Below are positions 31,687 through 39,967 of a DNA stretch of 64,000 nt, one piece after another. The DNA comes from Arthrobacter sp. Soc17.1.1.1 (lineage in GTDB: Bacteria; Actinomycetota; Actinomycetes; Actinomycetales; Micrococcaceae). The stretch's first letter is position 1, and each line of letters starts with the position of its first letter. The notes beneath the pieces are model-generated. The model saw nothing but the letters and a program-made list of their open reading frames with translations, did not search any database and was not told the DNA's origin. A program made the position numbers and the translations under genes. The stretch lies in NCBI RefSeq assembly GCF_036867195.1, contig NZ_JBAJII010000001.1, positions 1,798,001 through 1,862,000 of the forward strand, in the 5' to 3' direction.

Positions 31687-33873
31687 CTACTGCTGGTCGC
31701 CGGTCTCGGTGGCGCGCTCTCCCGAGGGCATCGCGGCGGTGCCGTTGGGGGCCAGCGGGTCGGCGGAGACGGCCTCGAGGGAGTCCTTCGCGGCCGCCAC
31801 GACGGCGTCCGCGGTGATGCCGAACTCGCGGTAGAGCGTCTTGTAGTCGGCGGAGGCGCCGAAGTGCTCGAGGGACACGCTGCGTCCGGCGTCGCCCACG
31901 ATCCCGGCCCAGCTCTGCGACACGCCGGCCTCGACGGACACGCGGGCGCGGATGCTGCGCGGCAGCACGCTCTCGCGGTGGGCGGCGTCCTGCGCGTTGA
32001 ACCATTCGAGGCACGGCATGGAGACGACGCGCGCGGCGATGCCCTGCGCCTCGAGGGCCTCGCGCGCCTCCACGGCGAGCTGGACCTCCGAGCCCGTGCC
32101 GATCAGGATCACGTCGGGGGAGCCGTTCCTCGCCTCGGCGAGGACGTACCCGCCCTTCGCGACGCCCTCGGCCGAGCCGAACGTGTCACCCTCGGCTGCA
32201 CCCTCGCCGCGCGCATACGTCGGGATGTTCTGGCGCGTGAGGGCGAGGCCCGCCGGGTTCTTCGTGTTCTCGAGGATGGTGCGCCAGGCGACGGCCACCT
32301 CGTTGGCGTCACCGGGACGGACGACGTCGAGTCCGGGGACGGTGCGCAGCGAGGAGAGCTGCTCGACCGGCTGGTGGGTGGGGCCGTCCTCACCGAGGCC
32401 GATGGAGTCGTGGGTCCAGACGTAGATCGCCGGGACGCCCATCAGGGCGCCGAGGCGTACCGCGGGCCGCTGGTAGTCGCTGAAGATCAGGAAGGTGCCC
32501 GAGTAGGCGCGCGTGCTGCTGTGCATCACGATGCCGTTGACGATCGCGGCGGCGGCGTGCTCGCGGATGCCGAAGTGCAGGATCCGTCCGTACGGTCCGC
32601 CGGACCACGCCTTCGTCTGGCGTTCCGCGGGGATGAACGACGGCGCACCCTCGATGGTGGTGTTGTTGGACTCCGCGAGGTCGGCACTGCCGCCCCACAG
32701 CTCGGGGAGTGCGGGGCCGATCGCCGTGAGCACCTTGCCGGACGCCGCACGCGTGGACATGTCCTTGCCCGCCTCGAACGTGGGCAGGCTCTCCTCCCAG
32801 CCGTCGGGCAGGCGGCGCTCCTGGATCCGCTCGAGCAGGGCGGCCTCCTCGGCGTGGCCGGCCTTCCAGGCGTCGAAGCCCTCCTGCCAGGCGCTGTGCG
32901 CCTCGGAGCCGCGCTGCACCACGCCGCGTGCGTGGTCCAGGACCTCCGGGTCGACGTCGAAGTGCTTGTCCGGATCGAAGCCGAGGGCCTCCTTGAGAGC
33001 CGCGACCTCGTCCTTGCCGAGCGCGGAACCGTGGATCTTGCCGGTGTTCTGCTTGTTCGGCGCCGGGTAGCCGATGATGGTGCGCAGCGAGACGATGCTC
33101 GGGCGGGAGGTCTCGTTCTTCGCGGCCAGCAGCGCCGTGTACAGCTCGGCGACGTCCTCGACGTACTCGCCGGTCTTCGTCCAGTCGACGCGCTGCGTGT
33201 GCCAGCCGTACGCCTCGTAGCGCTTCAGCACGTCCTCGGTGAACGCGATGTCGGTGTCGTCCTCGATGGAGATGTGGTTCTCGTCGTACAGCACCACGAG
33301 GCTGCCGAGCTGCTGGTGGCCCGCGAGGGAGGACGCCTCGGAGGTCACGCCCTCCTGCAGGTCGCCGTCGGAGGCGATGACCCAGATGGTGTGGTCGAAG
33401 GGGCTCGTGCCGGCGGGGGCCTCGGCGTCGAACAGACCGCGCTGGCGGCGCTGCCCGTAGGCGAAGCCGACCGCCGTGGACAGCCCCTGGCCCAGCGGGC
33501 CCGTGGTGATCTCCACGCCGCGGGTGTGGCGGTACTCGGGGTGGCCCGGCGTCAGGGAACCCCATGTGCGCAGCGCCTTCAGGTCGTCGATCTCCAGCCC
33601 GTAGCCGGCGAGGAAGAGCTGGATGTAGAGGGTCAGCGAGGTGTGGCCGGGGGAGAGGACGAAGCGGTCGCGGCCGGTCCACTCGGCGTCCGTCGGATCG
33701 TGGCGCATGAGCCTGTTGAACAGGAGGTAGGCGGCCGGCGCGAGGCTCATCGCCGTCCCGGGGTGTCCGTTGCCCACCTTCTCGACGGCGTCCGCCGCGA
33801 GGATGCGGACGGTGTCCACCGCCCTCTGGTCCAGCTCGGTCCAGGTCAGTTCCTGCTCTTGGGTCTGCGGCAC
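31687..33873 (-). CDS. tkt: Transketolase
   Basis: Transketolase transfers two-carbon units between sugars with thiamine diphosphate. The 728 residues contain the cofactor motif WVIASDGDLQEGVTSEASSLAGH near residue 165-190 and the pyrimidine-domain segments FGIREHAAAAI and HDSIGLGEDGPTHQPVEQL. GTG start, with GAGAGGGG about ten bases upstream. It is divergent from ctaB, an arrangement that is conserved in actinobacteria, and heads the tal-pgi-zwf-opcA-pgl block. Confidence 0.98.
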   Translation of the reverse strand: MPQTQEQELTWTELDQRAVDTVRILAADAVEKVGNGHPGTAMSLAPAAYLLFNRLMRHDPTDAEWTGRDRFVLSPGHTSLTLYIQLFLAGYGLEIDDLKALRTWGSLTPGHPEYRHTRGVEITTGPLGQGLSTAVGFAYGQRRQRGLFDAEAPAGTSPFDHTIWVIASDGDLQEGVTSEASSLAGHQQLGSLVVLYDENHISIEDDTDIAFTEDVLKRYEAYGWHTQRVDWTKTGEYVEDVAELYTALLAAKNETSRPSIVSLRTIIGYPAPNKQNTGKIHGSALGKDEVAALKEALGFDPDKHFDVDPEVLDHARGVVQRGSEAHSAWQEGFDAWKAGHAEEAALLERIQERRLPDGWEESLPTFEAGKDMSTRAASGKVLTAIGPALPELWGGSADLAESNNTTIEGAPSFIPAERQTKAWSGGPYGRILHFGIREHAAAAIVNGIVMHSSTRAYSGTFLIFSDYQRPAVRLGALMGVPAIYVWTHDSIGLGEDGPTHQPVEQLSSLRTVPGLDVVRPGDANEVAVAWRTILENTKNPAGLALTRQNIPTYARGEGAAEGDTFGSAEGVAKGGYVLAEARNGSPDVILIGTGSEVQLAVEAREALEAQGIAARVVSMPCLEWFNAQDAAHRESVLPRSIRARVSVEAGVSQSWAGIVGDAGRSVSLEHFGASADYKTLYREFGITADAVVAAAKDSLEAVSADPLAPNGTAAMPSGERATETGDQQ

Positions 33874-33903
33874 GTTTCCGGGCCCCTCTCTGTCCGGAAC
33901 GGC

Positions 33904-33942
33904 ACCCTAGCTGGCGACGGCGTACCTCGGGGCACGCCGTCG
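33904..33942 (-). promoter_or_regulatory. tkt promoter with an overlapping inverted repeat
   Basis: On the minus strand a TAGGGT -10 box (33909-33904) would give a leader of about 24-30 bases before the GTG at 33873. Just upstream, CGACGGCGT (33915-33923) and ACGCCGTCG (33934-33942) form a 9-bp inverted repeat over the -35 region. It could be an operator. The remainder of the 389-base tkt-ctaB gap (to about 34200) shows no gene. Confidence 0.5.
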
Positions 33943-34206
33943 GGCTGGCCGTTCACCGTTGAATCCTGCGAAGTTAGGCCCCGACCGGGGACAGCACGGA
34001 CTCCGGACATCGTGGTCCGGGCGCGCGTCCACAGCGGGCTTTCGAATCCACACTATCCCTTCCGGACTGCGTTGCGCCGTGGGAGGCGAAGAATGTCCTT
34101 CCTCACATCCCGGGGTTGCACTGCGCAGCCCCGGCACCCCGTCCGCCCGCGCCCCGCGGCGCGCAAGGGCCGCGCGGGCTGGACCCGGCGCCGATTTCTA
34201 CACGAC

Positions 34207-34236
34207 GTAAAAGGGTATGATGGCGTTGTCTTTTAC
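34207..34236 (+). promoter_or_regulatory. Putative ctaB promoter and operator
   Basis: GTAAAAG (34207-34213) and CTTTTAC (34230-34236) form an AT-rich inverted repeat in an otherwise GC-rich gap. A TATGAT -10 box (34216-34221) lies inside it. The arrangement suggests a repressor site on the ctaB promoter, or a hairpin in the leader. Confidence 0.45.
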
Positions 34237-34262
34237 TCCGGAAGAATCGAAAGTGTTGCCTC

Positions 34263-35207
34263 GTGAAGACCCAGCAGGCTCCTGCTCCGGCACGTTCCCC
34301 GCAGGCCCGTCGGGGTTTCGGGCGCAAGGCGAAGGCCTACCTCGCGCTGACGAAGCCCCGTGTGATCGAACTTCTCCTGGTGACCACCCTTCCCACGATG
34401 ATCTTCGCGCAGGGCGGCTTCCCGCCCCTCGGGCTGATCCTCGCCACCATGGTCGGCGGTGCTCTCGCGGCCGGTAGCGCGGGCGCGTTCAACTGCTACA
34501 TCGACCGTGACATCGACAAGCTCATGCACCGCACGGAGAACCGCCCCCTCGTCACGGGCGAGGTGACACCGCGCGAGGCCCTCGCCTTCTCGTGGATCCT
34601 CGGCGTCGTGGCGATCGCGGTCCTCTGGTTCGGCGCCAACCCGCTGGCCGGCATGCTGGGCGTCGCGGCGATCTTCCTGTACGTGGTGGTCTACACCCTC
34701 GTGCTCAAGCGCCGCACGTCGCAGAACATCGTCTGGGGCGGAGCCGCCGGCTGCATGCCCGTCCTCATCGCCTGGGCCGCGGTCACGAACTCGGTCGAGT
34801 GGCCCGCCGTCGTGCTGTTCCTCATCATCTTCCTGTGGACGCCGCCGCACTACTGGCCGCTGTCCATGAAGTACGGCGACGACTACCGTGCAGCGAGCGT
34901 CCCCATGCTCGGCGCCATCGCCGGCGCGCGCGTGGTGTCCGTGCAGGTCGTCCTGTACGCGTGGGCCACGGTGGCCTGCTCGCTCCTGCTGATCCCCGCC
35001 GGGGCCGGCTGGGTCTACTCCGTGGCGGCGCTCGTCGGCGGCGCCTGGTTCATCCGCGAGTCCCACCGCCTGTACTCGCTGGCGCAGCAGGGCGAGCTGA
35101 GCAGCAAGGCCGCGATGAAGGTCTTCCACGGCTCCATCAGCTACCTGACGGTGCTGTTCCTGGCCCTCGCGATCGACCCCTTCGTCGGATCGGCCGTCCT
35201 GGCCTGA
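34263..35207 (+). CDS. ctaB: Protoheme IX farnesyltransferase (heme O synthase)
   Basis: CtaB attaches a farnesyl group to heme b to make heme O, the precursor of heme A for cytochrome oxidase. The 314-residue membrane protein has about nine hydrophobic segments of the UbiA fold. The prenyl-diphosphate/Mg motif [19 protein letters not shown] is near residue 77, and a second conserved block [11 protein letters not shown] follows the [12 protein letters not shown] loop. GTG start. ctaA (heme A synthase) lies 1 kb downstream on the other strand and surf1 elsewhere in the window, which fits an aa3-type oxidase. Confidence 0.96.
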   Translation: MKTQQAPAPARSPQARRGFGRKAKAYLALTKPRVIELLLVTTLPTMIFAQGGFPPLGLILATMVGGALAAGSAGAFNCYIDRDIDKLMHRTENRPLVTGEVTPREALAFSWILGVVAIAVLWFGANPLAGMLGVAAIFLYVVVYTLVLKRRTSQNIVWGGAAGCMPVLIAWAAVTNSVEWPAVVLFLIIFLWTPPHYWPLSMKYGDDYRAASVPMLGAIAGARVVSVQVVLYAWATVACSLLLIPAGAGWVYSVAALVGGAWFIRESHRLYSLAQQGELSSKAAMKVFHGSISYLTVLFLALAIDPFVGSAVLA

Positions 35208-35278
35208 CCGGGACGCGGCGAGCCCGGAGGCTTCCGGCGCCGATGGTCACCCTGCGGGGCGGTGCCGGTCCGTCCGCT

Positions 35279-35291
35279 TAGGCTTGCTGCC
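35279..35291 (+). promoter_or_regulatory. Near-leaderless -10 box of the DapA-family gene
   Basis: TAGGCT (35279-35284) stands seven bases before the ATG at 35292. Confidence 0.45.
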
Positions 35292-36191
35292 ATGGACTTC
35301 ACCGGCCTCATCGCCTACCCCCTCACCCCGTTCGCCGCCGACGGCTCCGTGAGCCGGGACGACCTCCGCGGTCTCGTGGGCCACCTGGCGACGACGGCGG
35401 TCGACGCCGTCACGGTGCTCGGGTCCTCCGGCAGCTTCGCCTACCTCGACCGCCCGGAACGCTCCCTCGTGGCCCGGACGGCCATCGAGGCCGTGGAAGG
35501 ACGGCTGCCGGTGGCGGTCGGCATCAGTTCCGTGGGTACGCGCGAGGTGCTCGACGCCGCCGCCGACGCGCAGGCGGCCGGCGCGGACGGCCTCGTCCTC
35601 TCGCCCGTCTCGTACGTCCCGCTGACCGACGACGAGGTCGTGGCGCAGGTCCACGCCATCTGCTCGGCCACCGACCTGCCCATCTGCCTGTACAACAACC
35701 CGAGCACCACGCAGTTCGACTACTCGCTGCAGGTGGTCGCCGAGCTGTCCGCGCTCCCGCAGGTCGTCGCGTTCAAGGACACGGCCGCCGACGCCGCGAC
35801 GTTCAACGCGCGGCACGCCGAACTCGCCCCACTCGTCCCCGAGGGCTTCAGCCACGGCGTGAGCGGCGACCTCCTCATGATGACCGGGGAGGTCGCGGCC
35901 GATGCGTGGCACAGCGGTCCCGCGGCGCTCCTCCCCGCGTACTACGCCCGCCTCCGCGCCGCCGTCGTCGCCGGTGACCGGGACGGGATCGATCGTGTGC
36001 GCCGGGTCCTCGAACCGCTCGTCGACCACGTGGCGGGACTGCGGAAGATCAGCGGGCTGCACCTGCTGGCGCGCGCGTGCGGGATCGCCGCGGGAGACCC
36101 CCGTCCGCCCCTGCTGCCGAGCCCCGGGTCCGAGCTGCGCGAGCTCGGTCGCCTGCTCGACGTGCTCCAGGCGGAGTTCGACGACGACTGA
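35292..36191 (+). CDS. DapA-family (dihydrodipicolinate synthase/NAL) aldolase
   Basis: A 299-residue TIM-barrel class I aldolase. It opens with TGLIAYPLTPFAADGSV. The substrate-binding VLGSSGSFAYLDRPER replaces the usual GTTGE block, the catalytic tyrosine lies in LPICLYNNPSTT, and the Schiff-base lysine is in VVAFKDTAAD. The altered substrate motif argues against being the main lysine-pathway DapA. A 2-keto-acid sugar aldolase or related lyase is more likely. It stands alone between ctaB and ctaA and is driven by its own near-leaderless promoter. Confidence 0.8.
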   Translation: MDFTGLIAYPLTPFAADGSVSRDDLRGLVGHLATTAVDAVTVLGSSGSFAYLDRPERSLVARTAIEAVEGRLPVAVGISSVGTREVLDAAADAQAAGADGLVLSPVSYVPLTDDEVVAQVHAICSATDLPICLYNNPSTTQFDYSLQVVAELSALPQVVAFKDTAADAATFNARHAELAPLVPEGFSHGVSGDLLMMTGEVAADAWHSGPAALLPAYYARLRAAVVAGDRDGIDRVRRVLEPLVDHVAGLRKISGLHLLARACGIAAGDPRPPLLPSPGSELRELGRLLDVLQAEFDDD

Positions 36192-36219
36192 GGCGGCACC
36201 GGCAGGGCCCCGCAGTCGC

Positions 36220-36235
36220 AGTCCCCGCGGGGACT
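36220..36235. terminator. Small palindrome between convergent genes
   Basis: AGTCCCCGCGGGGACT (36220-36235) is a perfect palindrome in the 45-base convergent gap. It gives a short stem of six pairs. Confidence 0.4.
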
Positions 36236-36236
36236 C

Positions 36237-37208
36237 CTACGCGACGGACTCCCGCACCCCGGCGCGGACCGTCGTGCCCGGCAGCGGCTTCGTCGTCGTG
36301 CCGATGTAGAGCGCGTGGACCACGGCCGCCATGAGCAGCGACGCCCCCAGCATGTGCAGTGCCACGAGGGCGATGGGCAGGTGCAGGAAGTGCTGCGTGT
36401 ACCCGATGGCGCCCTGGGCCACGACGACGACGGCCAGCAGCGTGAGCGCCCTGCGCAGCGCCCCGTGGACGCCGGTCCGGTACGCCACCACGACGGCGAG
36501 CGCCACGGTGGCGACGAGCAGGTACACCGGGAGGGCGTGCAGGCGGGTCACGAGGAGGGCGTCGAGCCCGTTCCGGGCGGCACCGTGGTCGCCCGCATGG
36601 GGGCCGGATCCCGTCACCACCACGCCGAGGAGGATGGTGACGGAGGTCAGCGCCGTCGCGACGACGAGGAGCCGGCGCAGCGGCGGCGAGGCGGCCGGTG
36701 CGCGCCTCTCCCGGTACTGCTCGGTGGTGAGCCGCGCACGGTCGACCAGCACCGTCGCGAGGGCGACGAGGATCATCGACACGACGAAGTGCAGGCCCAC
36801 GACCCAGGGGTTGAGGCCCGTCCAGACCGTGATGCCGCCGATCACGGCCTGCGCCGGGATGCCGAGGAAGAGCCCGATGGACAGCCGGAAGAGGTCCTTG
36901 CGATCCCGCCGCAGCCCGAGGACGGCGACGATCATCGCGACGGCGATGATCACCAGCACGAACGTCAGGAGCCGGTTGCCGAACTCGATGACGCCGTGGA
37001 AGCCCATCTCGGGGGTGGTGACGATCGAGTCGGGGGTGCAGCGCGGCCACTCGGGGCAGCCGAGACCCGACGCCGTGAGGCGCACCGCGCCGCCCGTGAC
37101 CACGATGGCGATCTGCGAGACGAGGGATGCGACCGCCAGTCTGCGCACGAGCGGCGTGGTGTCGCGGGGGAGGGTCTCGCGGACGCGGGACAGGACGGGG
37201 AGTGTCAT
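36237..37208 (-). CDS. ctaA: Heme A synthase (COX15/CtaA family)
   Basis: CtaA oxidises the C8 methyl of heme O to a formyl group, giving heme A. The 323-residue membrane protein shows eight hydrophobic segments. Conserved heme-ligand histidines are visible (EFGNRL block after MGFHGVIEF, then GLHFVVSM, TRLHALPVY and ALHMLGASLL). A cysteine pair bracketing LGCPEWPRC lies near residue 40-48 in the first extracytoplasmic loop, as in Bacillus-type CtaA. The gene is preceded four bases upstream by an ABC permease gene, so it may be transcribed with the exporter. Confidence 0.93.
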   Translation of the reverse strand: MTLPVLSRVRETLPRDTTPLVRRLAVASLVSQIAIVVTGGAVRLTASGLGCPEWPRCTPDSIVTTPEMGFHGVIEFGNRLLTFVLVIIAVAMIVAVLGLRRDRKDLFRLSIGLFLGIPAQAVIGGITVWTGLNPWVVGLHFVVSMILVALATVLVDRARLTTEQYRERRAPAASPPLRRLLVVATALTSVTILLGVVVTGSGPHAGDHGAARNGLDALLVTRLHALPVYLLVATVALAVVVAYRTGVHGALRRALTLLAVVVVAQGAIGYTQHFLHLPIALVALHMLGASLLMAAVVHALYIGTTTKPLPGTTVRAGVRESVA

Positions 37209-37212
37209 TCGG

Positions 37213-37980
37213 TCAGCTCCATTTGAACCAGCGGATGGCCGCGAGGCCGGCGAGGGCGGCCCAGGCGAGGAGCACCAGGCACGCGATGGGATCGAGGACG
37301 CCGTCCGCGAGGGCACTCCGCAGGCCGTCACCCAGCGCGGCGGACGGGAGGACGGCGACGAACGGTTCGGCGGCGGCGGGCAGGCTCGCCGCCGGGATGA
37401 TGACCCCGCCCGCCGCGGCGAGCAGGATCCACACGAGGTTGGTGACGGCGAGCGTCGCCTCGGGGCGCAGGGTCCCGGCCACGAGCAGGCCGAGGGCGGT
37501 GAAGGCCGCGGACCCGACGAGCAGCAGCAGGGCGGCCGGGAGCAGTCCCTCGGCCCGCGGCGACCAGCCCATGAGCACCGCGGCACCGCCGATGACCACG
37601 AGCTGCACGGCGAGGACGGCGGCGACGGCGGCGGCCTTGCCGAGGATCAGCCCGGACCGGCCGAGCGGGGTGGTCGACAGGAACCGGAGGACTCCGTAGC
37701 GGCGGTCGAAGCCCGTGGCGATGCCCTGCCCCGTGAAGGCGGTGGACATGGTGCACAGGGCCAGGACGCCGGGCGCGGCGACGTCGATGCGACTGGGCCC
37801 GTACGCGTCCAGCAGCGGCGTGATCACCAGGGCGGTCAGCGCCAGGAGCGGCAGGACGATCGCCAGGACGAGCTGCTCGCCGTTGCGGAGCATGGCCAGT
37901 GCCTCGTAGCCGCCGTGGCGCAGCACGCGCGCCGCGAGGGGTGCCGCCGTGCCGGGGGCGGGAGGGGACGCCGCGCTCAT
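37213..37980 (-). CDS. ABC-2 type exporter permease
   Basis: A 255-residue integral membrane protein with six hydrophobic segments of the ABC-2 permease type. The N-terminus (AARVLRHGGYEALAMLRNGEQL) is the cytoplasmic entry helix. Its ATG overlaps the stop of the ATPase gene (ATGA). Together they form a two-component exporter of unknown substrate. The location between ctaA and sufR is conserved in many actinobacteria, which hints at a link to heme or oxidase assembly, but nothing in the sequence proves it. Confidence 0.88.
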   Translation of the reverse strand: MSAASPPAPGTAAPLAARVLRHGGYEALAMLRNGEQLVLAIVLPLLALTALVITPLLDAYGPSRIDVAAPGVLALCTMSTAFTGQGIATGFDRRYGVLRFLSTTPLGRSGLILGKAAAVAAVLAVQLVVIGGAAVLMGWSPRAEGLLPAALLLLVGSAAFTALGLLVAGTLRPEATLAVTNLVWILLAAAGGVIIPAASLPAAAEPFVAVLPSAALGDGLRSALADGVLDPIACLVLLAWAALAGLAAIRWFKWS

Positions 37981-38927
37981 CGGATGCTCCTTCCGGAGAT
38001 GTCGAGGAAGACGTCCTCGAGGGAACGCGGCGCCATGGAGATCGCCGTGGGCATGACGCCGCAGGCGTCCCACCAGCGCGCCAGCTGCGCGACGTCGGAG
38101 GCCGTGAGGGCGCCCCGGAGGACGTACTGTCCCGGCTCGTCCTCGCGCTGGTGCAGATGGGGGAGCAGGTCCGGCGGCAGCGCGAGGCCGGGCACCGTCT
38201 CGAACCGCAGCTCCCGCATGCCGTCGGCGTCCTTGTCGGCGGTCAGGGCGGCGACCGTGCCCTCGGCGACGGTCCGGCCGCCCTCGAGGATGTAGACGTA
38301 GTCCGCGAGCCGCTGGGCGTCGTCGAGCAGGTGCGTGGTCAGGATGACGGCGAGGCCGTCCGCGCGCAGCTCGCGGATCAGCTCGAACACGATGGTGCGG
38401 GACTGCGGGTCGAGGCCCGCGCTCGGTTCGTCGAGGAACACGACCTCGGGCCGGCCCACGAGGGCGCACGCGAGGGCCAGGCGCTGCTTCTGCCCGCCGG
38501 AGAGCCTGCGGATGGACACGCTCCCGAACTCGTCCAGCCCGAGGCGCTCGGCGAGCGTATCGACCGGCAGCGGCGAGCTGTACATGGAGGCGACGTGCCG
38601 CAGGAGGGCCAGCGGGCGCACGGACGGCGGGAGCCCGCCGTCCTGGAGCATCACCCCCACCCTCGCGCGCAGGTGCGGCGAAGCGCGGTACGGGTCCTCG
38701 CCGAGGAGGCGCACCGTACCCCCGTCGGCGCGCTGGAGCCCCTGGGCGCACTCGAGCGTCGTCGTCTTGCCGGCTCCGTTGGCCCCGAGGAGGACGGTGA
38801 CGGCGCCGCGCGACGCGGTCAGGCTCACGCCTTCGAGCACGCGCACCATCCGCCCGTCGAGCGCGCCGACGGGTCCGAAGTCCTTGACGAGGCCGTCGAT
38901 CTCGAGGGCTGGGGGAGGTGTCGGCAC
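37977..38927 (-). CDS. ABC exporter ATP-binding protein
   Basis: A 316-residue ATPase of the DrrA/CcmA type. Walker A is LLGANGAGKTTTLE near residue 47, the signature is RRLSGGQKQRLALA, and Walker B is PEVVFLDEPSAGLDPQ. A C-terminal domain of about 90 residues follows. The GTG start is set by TAGAAT exactly six bases upstream. It is translationally coupled to the permease gene by a four-base overlap and is divergent from sufR. Confidence 0.9.
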   Translation of the reverse strand: MPTPPPALEIDGLVKDFGPVGALDGRMVRVLEGVSLTASRGAVTVLLGANGAGKTTTLECAQGLQRADGGTVRLLGEDPYRASPHLRARVGVMLQDGGLPPSVRPLALLRHVASMYSSPLPVDTLAERLGLDEFGSVSIRRLSGGQKQRLALACALVGRPEVVFLDEPSAGLDPQSRTIVFELIRELRADGLAVILTTHLLDDAQRLADYVYILEGGRTVAEGTVAALTADKDADGMRELRFETVPGLALPPDLLPHLHQREDEPGQYVLRGALTASDVAQLARWWDACGVMPTAISMAPRSLEDVFLDISGRSIR

Positions 38928-38939
38928 GCCCTTATTCTA
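38928..38939 (-). promoter_or_regulatory. Leaderless -10 box of the ABC exporter operon
   Basis: On the minus strand TAGAAT (38939-38934) is followed by six bases and the GTG at 38927. Confidence 0.6.
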
Positions 38940-38968
38940 CGGCAGGTAGTAGTCGACCCGGGGCTGCC

Positions 38969-38987
38969 GATGGGTAGCCTCGCCTAA
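38969..38987. promoter_or_regulatory. Possible DtxR/IdeR-like iron box
   Basis: The 19 bases matching the frame TTAGGTTAGCCTAACCTAA agree at about 13 positions (AGCCT core and right half CCTAA). The left half is poor. It lies between the divergent exporter and suf promoters. DtxR is known to control the suf operon in Corynebacterium, but this site is only suggestive. Confidence 0.3.
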
Positions 38988-38992
38988 CTGGT

Positions 38993-39037
38993 GGCACGGA
39001 ATACATTAGGTCATGCTTGTGTTGTCTAATGTGTGCC
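38993..39037 (+). promoter_or_regulatory. sufR promoter region with a long dyad
   Basis: ACATTAG (39003-39009) and CTAATGT (39026-39032) form an inverted repeat with a 16-base centre. It is flanked by GGCAC (38993-38997) and GTGCC (39033-39037). TAATGT (39027-39032) may be the -10 box. The dyad is a good candidate for the autoregulatory SufR site. Confidence 0.5.
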
Positions 39038-39055
39038 GACAGTAAGGAGTGGACC

Positions 39056-39967
39056 GTGACCGCAACACCCCGCGCTGACGCCCAGGCTCCTGCCGGCGCC
39101 CCCGCCGAGCCGTCGGTTGACCGGACGGCTGACCGGACGGCGCAGATCGTCTCGCCCGATCCCGACGAGCGCACCCGCGACCGCGTCCTGTCCGCCGTCC
39201 TCGAGCGCGGCCCCGTCAGTGCGGCCGAACTCGGTGACGGCCTCGGCTTCACCCCGGCAGCCATGCGCCGCCACCTCGACGCCCTCTCGCAAGACGGTCT
39301 GATCGAGGTCAAGCGCTCCCGCGCCTCGGCGACCGGAGCAGGCCGACCCGCCCGCCGCTACGTCCTCAGCCAGCGCGGCCAGGCCAAGATGGGCAACGAC
39401 TACCTCGACATCGCCACGGCCGCCCTCGCCCAGCTGGGCGCAGCGGCCGGACCGTCGGCCATCAAGGAGTTCGCCCGCACACGGTTCTCCGGCATGGAGG
39501 AGCGCTACCGCCCCATCGTCGAGGCCGCGGGCCCCGACCTGGAGGCACGCGCGCGTGCCCTGGCGGCCGCGCTGACCACGGACGGCTTCGTCGGCTCCAC
39601 CAAGACCGTGGGGCTGCCGCAGGGACGCGGCGCCCGCAGCGTGCCGCGCGCCCGCCCGGTGATGCTCAGCGTCCAGCTCTGCCAGGGGCACTGCCCCATC
39701 CAGGGCCTCGCCTCCGCCTTCCCCGCCTTCTGCGAGCAGGAGACCGGCGTCTTCGCCCGCCTGCTCGGCGTCGACGTGCGCCGCCTGTCGACGCTCGCCG
39801 CCGGCGGTCATGTCTGCACCACCCACATACCCCTGGGACGGACGACGGCGGTGCCCCCACCGGGCACGCCCGATGCCTCCGGACCCGCAGCGCTGCCGGA
39901 CGATCCGGCAGCAGCGGCCCCCGGCACCCCAGCAACGCTATCCATCCATCAGCAAGGAAGGCCATGA
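39056..39967 (+). CDS. sufR: SufR-type iron-sulfur transcriptional repressor
   Basis: A 303-residue regulator with an N-terminal winged helix (about residues 35-110, with [24 protein letters not shown]) and a C-terminal domain containing four cysteines ([16 protein letters not shown] and HVCTTH) that should hold a [4Fe-4S] cluster. SufR proteins repress the suf operon when cluster supply is adequate. The GTG at 39056 is chosen because TAAGGAG lies ahead of it. The stop overlaps the sufB start. A Pro/Ala-rich tail of about 45 residues follows the last cysteine. Confidence 0.9.
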   Translation: MTATPRADAQAPAGAPAEPSVDRTADRTAQIVSPDPDERTRDRVLSAVLERGPVSAAELGDGLGFTPAAMRRHLDALSQDGLIEVKRSRASATGAGRPARRYVLSQRGQAKMGNDYLDIATAALAQLGAAAGPSAIKEFARTRFSGMEERYRPIVEAAGPDLEARARALAAALTTDGFVGSTKTVGLPQGRGARSVPRARPVMLSVQLCQGHCPIQGLASAFPAFCEQETGVFARLLGVDVRRLSTLAAGGHVCTTHIPLGRTTAVPPPGTPDASGPAALPDDPAAAAPGTPATLSIHQQGRP

